In this document: piece by piece, positions 6,385 through 11,805 of the stretch
Layout of the letters: every line of letters begins with the position of its first letter
Position numbering within the stretch: the first letter of the stretch is position 1
Origin: Candidatus Magasanikiibacteriota bacterium
Lineage (GTDB): Bacteria; Patescibacteria; ABY1; Magasanikbacterales; 2-02-FULL-50-9b
Length of the DNA stretch: 14,246 bases
Assembly (NCBI GenBank): GCA_903893485.1
Contig: CAITMK010000007.1
Coordinates: 1 to 14,246 of the forward strand
Direction: 5' to 3'
Notes under the pieces: generated by a model
The model's database searches: none
What the model was told of the DNA's origin: nothing
Seen by the model: only the letters and a program-made list of their open reading frames with translations
Made by a program: the position numbers and the translations under genes

Positions 6385-6840
6385 ATGTTCGAGAAGCTGA
6401 TTTTGGTTCGGCATGGCCAGTGTGAGATGGAAGATTCGCGGCCTTTGACTCAGTGGGGGCGCGAGCAGATCACTCAGACTGCTGGTCGTTTGCGCCAGCA
6501 CGTTGACGGTAAGACAGCGGCCATTGTGAGTTCGACTTTTTTGCGCGCTCGGATGAGTGCAAAAATTATTGCGGACGCACTTGGCACGACGTTCACCGAA
6601 ACGAATGATCTGAAGTGGGCATTGAACGAACAAGACATGTTTAAGGGTTTTCAGGTGGTTCAAGCGCATCAGGAGCGGGTGCAGGTGCTCATTCTGGTCG
6701 TGCATTTGGAACATCTGGAAGATTTTCCGAACTACTACGGGAAGCAAGCCTGGGGAAAGCCACTTGGGAAATTTGGTTCAATTGATTATGGTGATGCAGT
6801 AGTGATCGACATTGCACTGCAAACTGCTAATCTCATCTGA
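6385..6840 (+). CDS. Histidine phosphatase superfamily protein (SixA-like)
   Basis: The 151-aa protein opens with the catalytic LVRHG (7-11; His10 is the phospho-acceptor, Arg9 binds phosphate). It continues with 'SSTFLRARMSAKIIADALG' (49-67), the equivalent of S-xxx-RA-x-TA, with Arg54 as second phosphate ligand, and has a probable second catalytic His at 107 or 110 ('VVHLEHLED'). Length and lack of inserts fit the short SixA type, which removes phosphate from phosphohistidine in E. coli; small-molecule substrates are also possible. It has a strong Shine-Dalgarno and its own promoter, unlike the AT-leaning genes around it, and its codon use is GC-rich. It is probably a single-gene unit. Confidence 0.85.
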   Translation: MFEKLILVRHGQCEMEDSRPLTQWGREQITQTAGRLRQHVDGKTAAIVSSTFLRARMSAKIIADALGTTFTETNDLKWALNEQDMFKGFQVVQAHQERVQVLILVVHLEHLEDFPNYYGKQAWGKPLGKFGSIDYGDAVVIDIALQTANLI

Positions 6841-6916
6841 GGCTGATCGAACTTCGAACGGGATCTGCGTGCAATACGCTGGCCTGCTCGAGGTTTTTAT
6901 TTTGGAATGGCGCCTC

Positions 6917-6945
6917 TGGACAACTTGTTCGAAATGTGCTATATT
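6917..6945 (+). promoter_or_regulatory. Promoter of tRNA-Ser
   Basis: TGGACA (6917-6922), a 17-nt spacer and TATATT (6940-6945) each match consensus at 5 of 6 positions. The predicted start is about 22 nt before the mature tRNA 5' end at 6974. The rest of 6841-6973 shows no gene and no convincing terminator for the phosphatase. Confidence 0.6.
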
Positions 6946-6973
6946 AGCTTTGGCCCATTTGGCCCCACTCTCA

Positions 6974-7063
6974 GGAGAGGTGGCCGAGTGGTTGAAGGCG
7001 CCGCTCTCGAAAAGCGGTATGGGTGAAAGCTCATCGAGGGTTCGAATCCCTCCCTCTCCGCCA
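6974..7063 (+). tRNA. tRNA-Ser (anticodon CGA)
   Basis: A class II tRNA with a long variable arm. The acceptor GGAGAGG pairs with CCTCTCC, the anticodon stem CCGCT/AGCGG carries the loop CTCGAAA (anticodon CGA, reads UCG), and the variable arm is about 17 nt around ATGGGTGAAAGCTCATC. The T stem is GAGGG/CCCTC with TTCGAAT. The discriminator is G, and the 3' CCA is encoded at 7061-7063, unlike the tRNA-Arg in this window. Confidence 0.96.
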
Positions 7064-7165
7064 GATACGCAAATGTTCACACGAAAGCAAATTTTTAATA
7101 ATAACGCTTGCCGTGCTGGTCGAAACATTGTGTTCAATAACCAAACAATGTGTCAGTGTTCGCGA

Positions 7166-7179
7166 GAGTCGCAAGACTC
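7166..7179 (+). promoter_or_regulatory. GNRA-tetraloop hairpin in the RRM gene leader
   Basis: GAGTC-GCAA-GACTC forms a 5-bp stem with a GCAA tetraloop 22 nt before the RRM protein ATG. A weak promoter upstream (TTCACA 7076-7081, 17 nt, TAATAA 7099-7104) would put it in a leader of about 95 nt; read-through from tRNA-Ser is also possible. The only purine-rich match, AAGG (7197-7200), is too close to the ATG for a normal Shine-Dalgarno. Confidence 0.35.
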
Positions 7180-7201
7180 GAAAAGACCTGCACGATAAGG
7201 T

Positions 7202-7558
7202 ATGACTTCAAAAAAATTGTACGTAGGCAACTTGCCATACACAACCAACGACGAACAGCTCAAAGAGATGTTCTCAGCCGCTGGTTCAGTTCTCTCAGCA
7301 AGCATTATCATGGATAAGTTCTCAGGCCGTTCAAAGGGCTTTGGGTTCGTTGAAATGACAACTCTTGAAGAAGCAGAAAAGGCAATTAGCATGTTCAATG
7401 GTTACCAGATGAACGGCCGCGCCGTTACTGTTACTGAAGCACGTCCAAAGCCAGAAGGCGGACGTTCATTCGGTGGCGGTGGCAACTCACGCGGTGGTTT
7501 CGGTGGTGGTCGCAGCTTCGGCGGCGGCAACGATCGTGGTGGCTACGGCGACCGCTAA
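7202..7558 (+). CDS. Glycine-rich RRM RNA-binding protein
   Basis: A 118-aa protein of the bacterial/cyanobacterial Rbp and plant GRP type. A single RNA recognition motif spans residues about 5-80, with RNP2 LYVGNL (6-11) and RNP1 KGFGFVEM (45-52), including the aromatic residues that stack on RNA. A Gly/Arg/Ser/Phe-rich tail (86-118) has GG and RGG-like repeats, which usually adds RNA affinity and self-association. Such proteins act on cytoplasmic mRNA and are often cold-induced in other bacteria; the induction is inference here. Codon choice is strongly biased (GGC/GGT, AAC, GTT), and a strong terminator follows, both suggesting high expression. Confidence 0.95.
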   Translation: MTSKKLYVGNLPYTTNDEQLKEMFSAAGSVLSASIIMDKFSGRSKGFGFVEMTTLEEAEKAISMFNGYQMNGRAVTVTEARPKPEGGRSFGGGGNSRGGFGGGRSFGGGNDRGGYGDR

Positions 7559-7586
7559 TTAGCGGTTTGCAATTGCAACGCAAAAG

Positions 7587-7609
7587 ACCGTCCTTCGGGG
7601 CGGTTTTTT
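7587..7609 (+). terminator. Strong intrinsic terminator after the RRM gene
   Basis: ACCGTCC-TTCG-GGGCGGT makes a 7-bp stem capped by a UUCG tetraloop and is followed by a T run. It sits 28 nt past the stop codon and insulates the downstream unit. Confidence 0.93.
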
Positions 7610-7634
7610 GTTTTTATAAAAAGTTAGGATCACC

Positions 7635-7677
7635 TTGACAAAACGTATAATTAGTGACACAATTCTTTTTGTCACTT
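7635..7677 (+). promoter_or_regulatory. Promoter of paralogous unit 1
   Basis: TTGACA (7635-7640), a 17-nt spacer and CACAAT (7658-7663) are followed 5 nt later by TTGTCACTT (7669-7677) around the expected start site. The promoter of unit 2 (8408-8450) has the same three blocks at the same spacing. A GTGACA/TGTCAC inverted repeat (7654-7659 and 7670-7675) brackets the -10 box and might be an operator. The alternative TATAAT at 7646-7651 lacks a -35 at the right distance. Confidence 0.55.
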
Positions 7678-7718
7678 TGCGTAAGGACGTGATTTGACGA
7701 AACAAGTACCTAAAATTT

Positions 7719-7730
7719 GCGCTTCGGCGC
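7719..7730 (+). promoter_or_regulatory. UUCG-tetraloop hairpin in the leader of unit 1
   Basis: GCGC-TTCG-GCGC ends 22 nt before the ATG at 7753, just upstream of the RBS GAGAGGA (7742-7748). Unit 2 has the matching GCGC-TACG-GCGC 21 nt before its ATG. Both loops belong to the very stable UNCG class, so the RNA structure, not the exact bases, seems to be kept. Confidence 0.55.
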
Positions 7731-7752
7731 CATTACAATTTGAGAGGATAGA

Positions 7753-8289
7753 ATGAAACGTTACGATCCACGCATTGCCATCAGCGGCAACTCAAGCACG
7801 GCGCGTCCATTGCATGTCGGGCGGCCGCACAAGCGCCGTGTTGTGCAAGGCGGCGACGATGCCCAGATCATCGATTTTGTCGCCGATTTGGCGCGCCAGT
7901 TGGATGTTCCGCTTGAGGCCGTGTTTCCGGCGCTCAAGATGTTCGTCATCGGCGCCACGCAGCGGTTTCCGCAGCGCGTGATGAGTTGGTCAGAGTTGGT
8001 CGCCTTGGGCTTCGATGTGAATGATTTGCCGTCGCTCAAGGCGTGCGTCGAGTTCAAGATCATCGATCCGCTGCGTTGCCAACAGGACGGCAGCGAGCAG
8101 TATTACGGCATTTCGGTCAAGACGGCTGGCATCGCTGACACACGGCTCAACGCGGAATTCCTCATGGACTGGCCCAGCGCGGCGAAATTCATGCATTGGA
8201 CGTTCGTGACCGCTCCGTTTGCTGCGCCGGTGGACCGCGCTGCCGCCGCCCTCCTGGCGAGCCATCAAGAGCTTGTTATCAGCGTCTGA
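7753..8289 (+). CDS. Orphan protein, paralog 1 (178 aa)
   Basis: I do not recognise the family. The protein is cytosolic by appearance. The basic N-terminus (17-30, 'ARPLHVGRPHKRRV') precedes a helical region (37-68, 'IIDFVADLARQLDVPLEAVFPAL'). Then comes a motif-like segment 95-121: LKACVEFKIIDPLRCQQDGSEQYYGIS, here split as helix (95-102), strand (103-109) and hairpin (111-121). This helix-strand-wing order with YYxIS recalls winged-helix DNA-binding domains, but that is inference. The segment is clearly shared with paralog 2, including Cys98, Cys109 and YYGIS. It is a single-gene unit with its own promoter, hairpin leader, RBS GAGAGGA and structured terminator, and it is GC-rich in codon use. 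Confidence 0.75.
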   Translation: MKRYDPRIAISGNSSTARPLHVGRPHKRRVVQGGDDAQIIDFVADLARQLDVPLEAVFPALKMFVIGATQRFPQRVMSWSELVALGFDVNDLPSLKACVEFKIIDPLRCQQDGSEQYYGISVKTAGIADTRLNAEFLMDWPSAAKFMHWTFVTAPFAAPVDRAAAALLASHQELVISV

Positions 8290-8312
8290 TGCTGATTGTC
8301 ACGCCGTGAACT

Positions 8313-8388
8313 GCCCCGCTCGGGCACCCAAGAATAGTACGCCGAACTGGCGTAACGAAAACTTGGGTGCTCGGCGGGCGTTTTTTTT
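8313..8388 (+). terminator. Branched structured terminator, copy 1
   Basis: A 17-bp outer stem pairs CCCGC-U-CGGGCACCCAAG (8315-8332, bulged U) with CTTGGGTGCTCGGCGGG (8362-8378). It encloses a second hairpin TACGCC-GAACT-GGCGTA (8338-8354), and eight T follow. It starts 24 nt after the stop codon of paralog 1. It is unusually large for a rho-independent terminator, and a near-identical copy ends unit 2 (9118-9194). Confidence 0.85.
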
Positions 8389-8407
8389 ATTATTGACAAA
8401 CTTGGCA

Positions 8408-8450
8408 TTGACAAAAGGTTGTTTTTTTGCAACAATTGTCATTGTCGCTT
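8408..8450 (+). promoter_or_regulatory. Promoter of paralogous unit 2
   Basis: TTGACA (8408-8413), a 17-nt spacer and AACAAT (8431-8436) are followed 5 nt later by TTGTCGCTT (8442-8450). An extra TTGACA lies at 8393-8398. The region can fold TGACAA (8409-8414) with TTGTCA (8436-8441), with an inner GTTG/CAAC pair, so it may be an operator or a hairpin. Spacing matches the unit 1 promoter exactly. Confidence 0.55.
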
Positions 8451-8489
8451 CACAAACGGAAGTGGGGTAGACAAATTGGGACATCGAAC

Positions 8490-8501
8490 GCGCTACGGCG
8501 C
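8490..8501 (+). promoter_or_regulatory. UACG-tetraloop hairpin in the leader of unit 2
   Basis: GCGC-TACG-GCGC ends 21 nt before the ATG at 8523, followed by a G-rich RBS (GTGGGGG, 8512-8518). It corresponds in position and loop class to the hairpin at 7719-7730. Confidence 0.55.
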
Positions 8502-8522
8502 AACAGAAGAAGTGGGGGTTGA

Positions 8523-9104
8523 ATGAGTAGTTTGTTGTTTCCTTTGACAGGTCGATCCGACTTGGATCGCCCGAGCGGTGTTGGGCGGAATGTCCATCGT
8601 ACGCTGACCTCCGAAGAGGACGCTGTGCTGCTTGCCAATGATTTGGCAGTTGCTATGGGTCATTCTCCGGAATTGATCGTGCAGGTGGTCAGCCGGTTCT
8701 TCTTGGTCTCGACCGGGCGGCTTCCGGCGGGGGCTGTTCGTCCCGAGCGGTTGCTCTGCACGCATCAATTGCGCGTCTTGAGCCATGGCGAGGACGTCAG
8801 CGCTTCGATTCAGGCGTGCGTTGTGCATCGCTTGATCGTGCCGTTTCGGTGCAAGCAGGATCCGGATACCGTGTATTACGGCTTGAGCGTGCGCGCTGTC
8901 GATACGGCGCGTTTGAAGGTTGGCTGGCCGCTCCTCGTGGCGTGGCAAGAAGCCATCCAGCGTCTCAGCGGACAGCTGGATTTCGAACGCATTACGGTGC
9001 CGCCGAAGCCGCGGGATCCGATCAAGCGAGCACTCGCGAGAAAGAAGAAGCGCGCCGCCAAAACTCGCGGCAAGCAACGCAAGGTCATGGCCAAAGCGGC
9101 CTAG
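8523..9104 (+). CDS. Orphan protein, paralog 2 (193 aa), basic tail
   Basis: A distant paralog of the 7753-8289 product. The alignable region is about residues 35-150. The strongest block, 'SIQACVVHRLIVPFRCKQDPDTVYYGLSV' (95-123, shown here in part), shares Cys99, Cys110 and YYGLS with paralog 1 at the same spacing. Paralog 2 differs by a C-terminal tail (161-193) very rich in Lys and Arg ('RALARKKKRAAKTRGKQRK'), which should bind nucleic acid or an acidic partner. The family is unrecognised; a winged-helix-like core is inference. It has its own promoter, UNCG leader hairpin, G-rich RBS and the second copy of the branched terminator. Confidence 0.75.
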   Translation: MSSLLFPLTGRSDLDRPSGVGRNVHRTLTSEEDAVLLANDLAVAMGHSPELIVQVVSRFFLVSTGRLPAGAVRPERLLCTHQLRVLSHGEDVSASIQACVVHRLIVPFRCKQDPDTVYYGLSVRAVDTARLKVGWPLLVAWQEAIQRLSGQLDFERITVPPKPRDPIKRALARKKKRAAKTRGKQRKVMAKAA

Positions 9105-9117
9105 GCCAGGCAGATCA

Positions 9118-9194
9118 GCCCGCTCGGGCATCCAGGAATAGTACGCCGAACTGGCGTAGCAAAAGACCTGGGTGCTCGACGGGCCCTTTTTTTT
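9118..9194 (+). terminator. Branched structured terminator, copy 2
   Basis: It has the same architecture as 8313-8388. GCCCG/CGGGC and CGGGCATCCAGG/CCTGGGTGCTCG form the outer stem, the inner hairpin TACGCC-GAACT-GGCGTA (9142-9158) is identical, and eight T follow. Relative to copy 1, one A-U pair has become G-C (both bases changed) and one C-G has become U-G, so pairing is kept. It starts 14 nt after the stop of paralog 2. Confidence 0.85.
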
Positions 9195-9198
9195 AATT

Positions 9199-9204
9199 TA
9201 TACT
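9199..9204 (+). promoter_or_regulatory. -10 box of the wzx operon, leaderless type
   Basis: TATACT ends exactly 6 nt before the ATG at 9211 and begins 5 nt after the terminator T run. The 17-nt-spaced -35 position (9176-9181, TCGACG) falls inside the 3' arm of the terminator stem. There is no Shine-Dalgarno, so the mRNA probably starts at the start codon. Confidence 0.5.
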
Positions 9205-9210
9205 GCGCCC

Positions 9211-10608
9211 ATGTCATTAACTAAGCAGGTTGCGCAAAATACGGCAGTACAAATGAGTGGAAAAGTGATTTCCACGCTTTTGGGCGTGGCGGTTGTGGCC
9301 ATGGTAACACGCTCCCTGGGGCCGGCAGGTTATGGTGAATACACAACGGTTATAACTTTTTTGTCTTTTTTTGGGATCGTTGCTGATTTGGGACTTACGC
9401 TGATTACCGCGCAAATGATTTCTGAACGTGGCGCTGATGAATCGCGCATTGTAAGTACGATTTTTACCTTTCGCATGCTTTCGGCGTTTATACTTTTTGG
9501 CTTGGCGCCGATCGCTGCGTATTTTGCCCCGCTCACTGGCTTGGAAAAATTTGGAATCACTTTGACCACCTGGTCTTTCTTTTTTGTAAGTTTGCAACAG
9601 ACGCTGGTCGGAATTTTTCAGAAGCATTTAAAAATGCAACATCCAACGTTAGCTGAAATTGCAGGGCGCGTAGTTTTGTTTTTGGTAACACTGTTGGCAG
9701 TAGCGTGGGGAAAAAATCTAATTTGGTTTTTAGGCGCCGTAACCGCCGGAAATATTATAAATTTTTTTTACGTGTTTATTGCAGCTCAAAAAATTGTACC
9801 ATTTCGGCTCAATTGGGATATGCCGGTCATGCGCGAATTAGCATATCGCGCGGCACCGATCGCAATTTCGATTATGTTTAATTTGGTATATTTGAAGGCG
9901 GACACGTTGGTGCTTCGTTTTGTGCGTCCACTTGCGGAGGTTGGGTTATATGGCGCGGCGTATCGGGTGATTGATATTTTAATGATGGTGCCCGTGATGG
10001 TAATGGGCGTTATTTTGCCAATTGCAACCGCGGCGTGGACGAGTGGAGATGTGATACGTACACGCGGCATTTTGCAAAAAACATTTAATTCATTTTTTAT
10101 TTTTACTGCACCGGTTTGGTTTGGTGGCATGATTTTGGCTCCGCGATTAATGAGTTTTGTGGCGGGATCAGAATTTTCGGCATCAGGCGCATCGCTGCGT
10201 ATTTTGTTGTGCGCGTTTGTGGCTGCAACAATAAGCACCTTGTTTGGTCATTTTATTGTGGTGCTTCAAAAACAACGGCGTGTGGTGTGGGTATATGCAG
10301 CTGATGCGGTTTTATCGCTCGCTGCGTACATAATTTTTATTCCGCGATTTGGCGCAACGGCTGCTGGTTGGGCAACGTTTGGATCAGAAGCTTTTGCTGC
10401 GGTAATTTTGGCATATGTGGTTTTGCGAACGACTGGTGCGAAAATTAAATTTGATATTGCGGCGCGTGCCTTTGTTGCTGCAATTGTAATGAGCGCAGCG
10501 GTATGGGCAGTTGGGGCGCTACCCGTGGTATTTATTTTGGCCGTGGGCGCAGCAGTATATGCGGCGGTTGGTTGGTCTCTTGGAATTCATAAAATAACTG
10601 CGTGGTAA
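9211..10608 (+). CDS. Wzx-type polysaccharide flippase
   Basis: A 465-aa integral membrane protein of the MOP superfamily (polysaccharide biosynthesis / MVF fold), with about 12-14 hydrophobic segments. The N-terminus 'MSLTKQVAQNTAVQMSGKVISTLLGVAVVAMVTRSLGPAGYGEY' is split by family convention into an amphipathic lead and helix 1, and the 'RSLGPAGYGEY' turn is typical of Wzx proteins. It would move lipid-linked glycan units across the cytoplasmic membrane. The start at 9211 is chosen over 9172, which lies inside the terminator and would add 13 unusual residues. The next gene begins 1 nt after the stop, and its product is the natural polymerase/ligase partner. Confidence 0.88.
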   Translation: MSLTKQVAQNTAVQMSGKVISTLLGVAVVAMVTRSLGPAGYGEYTTVITFLSFFGIVADLGLTLITAQMISERGADESRIVSTIFTFRMLSAFILFGLAPIAAYFAPLTGLEKFGITLTTWSFFFVSLQQTLVGIFQKHLKMQHPTLAEIAGRVVLFLVTLLAVAWGKNLIWFLGAVTAGNIINFFYVFIAAQKIVPFRLNWDMPVMRELAYRAAPIAISIMFNLVYLKADTLVLRFVRPLAEVGLYGAAYRVIDILMMVPVMVMGVILPIATAAWTSGDVIRTRGILQKTFNSFFIFTAPVWFGGMILAPRLMSFVAGSEFSASGASLRILLCAFVAATISTLFGHFIVVLQKQRRVVWVYAADAVLSLAAYIIFIPRFGATAAGWATFGSEAFAAVILAYVVLRTTGAKIKFDIAARAFVAAIVMSAAVWAVGALPVVFILAVGAAVYAAVGWSLGIHKITAW

Positions 10609-10609
10609 T

Positions 10610-11797
10610 ATGTGGAAATTTTTGTGTATTGTTTTAGCGCTTTCACCAACGTATTTGTTGCGATTTCATGTTGCTGGAATTCCATTTACCGTTTTTGAAA
10701 TTTTAATTTTGATTTTAGTGGCAGCAGAAATTGTAACCGTAGTACAAGCGCCTAAAGAAAAAATTCAGCGTTTGCAAAAAATTCCTCGCGCAATAAAAAT
10801 TGCAGTTGGATTATTTATTATTGCCGGAATCATTTCGATTTTTGTTGCACCAAATTTGATGGCAGCTGCTGGAATTTTTCGCGCATATATTTTAGAGGCC
10901 CTTGTAGTCGGCGGTGTCGCTTTTCTGGAATATAAAAATTCGCATCAATTAAAAGAACTGGCCGCGGCCGCATCGGTGCCGGTTTTTTTGGTTTCGGTAT
11001 ATGCAATTTTTCAAATGATTACTGGATGGGGAATTCCAAATTCGTATTGGGCAGCGCCTGCAACGCGGCGCGCCACATCTGTTTTTGGGTATCCGAATGC
11101 CATCGGGTTGTATGTTGAATTTTTAATTCCATTTTTGATTGTTGCTGGATATCTTGAACAGAAAAAAATGCGGGTCTGGTTTTGGGGCGTAACTTTTTTG
11201 GCAATCATTGCGTTTTTATGCGGAAAATCTGCGGGCGCCTCTGCGGCAGTTTTTGGAACCGCACTTATTTATTTGTTAGTTTGGAAAAAAACGCGCGCAA
11301 AAGTTGCAATTGGAATTTTATTTTGTACCATACTCATTGCAATTACGCCGCTTCGAACGCCATTTGCGAAACAATTTTTATTTCAAGGATTTTCTGGGGG
11401 ATTGCGTATTCAGATGTGGAAAGAAACGGCGCAGTTATTGCAGCAGCGACCACTGGTGGGTGCAGGACTTGCAGGGTACGAAACGCGCGTCGCACCTTTT
11501 CATACAAACAAACATGTTGAAATATATTTATATCCGCATAATTTAATTTTAACGCTCTGGTCAGAGCTTGGGCTGCTGGGCTTGTTAAGTTTTAGTTTTA
11601 TTTTTGGATATACGGTTTGGCGCTTGGCGCACATAAAATTTATTTCTTTTGAAGAAAATGCTTGGCGCTTGGCGCTGCTCGCAGTGTTTTGCACTTTGTT
11701 CATTCACGGAATCGTTGATATTCCTTATTTTAAAAATGATTTTGCGGCATGGTACTGGGTTATCGTTGCTTTAAGCATGGGACTTTTGGTATACTAA
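10610..11797 (+). CDS. O-antigen ligase / Wzy polymerase family protein
   Basis: A 395-aa polytopic membrane protein with about 10 or more helices. Family marks are 'RRATSVFGYPNAIGLYVE' (about 157-174), 'GLRIQMWKETAQLLQQRPLVGAG' ahead of the large periplasmic loop (split here; about 264-286), 'YPHNLILTLWSELGLLGL' and the closing 'HGIVDIPYFKND'. Members either polymerise repeat units (Wzy) or transfer glycan to an acceptor (WaaL, PglL-like); sequence alone does not tell which. It follows the flippase as TAA-T-ATG, so translation is probably coupled. It has no promoter of its own. Confidence 0.88.
   Translation: MWKFLCIVLALSPTYLLRFHVAGIPFTVFEILILILVAAEIVTVVQAPKEKIQRLQKIPRAIKIAVGLFIIAGIISIFVAPNLMAAAGIFRAYILEALVVGGVAFLEYKNSHQLKELAAAASVPVFLVSVYAIFQMITGWGIPNSYWAAPATRRATSVFGYPNAIGLYVEFLIPFLIVAGYLEQKKMRVWFWGVTFLAIIAFLCGKSAGASAAVFGTALIYLLVWKKTRAKVAIGILFCTILIAITPLRTPFAKQFLFQGFSGGLRIQMWKETAQLLQQRPLVGAGLAGYETRVAPFHTNKHVEIYLYPHNLILTLWSELGLLGLLSFSFIFGYTVWRLAHIKFISFEENAWRLALLAVFCTLFIHGIVDIPYFKNDFAAWYWVIVALSMGLLVY
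11787..11795 (+). promoter_or_regulatory. Extended -10 promoter of the SpoIID gene
   Basis: TGG-TATACT (11787-11795) overlaps the last codons and stop of the upstream gene and ends 10 nt before the ATG at 11806. It predicts a leader of about 4 nt. There is no Shine-Dalgarno. Confidence 0.5.
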
Positions 11798-11805
11798 TCT
11801 TTCCT

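Noticed and set aside
9172..9210. Upstream start for the flippase
   Set aside because: It falls inside the terminator stem and T run of unit 2 and adds 13 residues not typical of Wzx proteins.
11618..11680. Repeated GCTTGGCGC stretches in the polymerase gene
   Set aside because: They are short coding repeats of Arg-Leu-Ala codons and do not form an array or a recombination site.
11749..11805. Upstream start for the SpoIID protein
   Set aside because: The extra 19 residues overlap the polymerase gene and would displace the clear signal peptide from the N-terminus.
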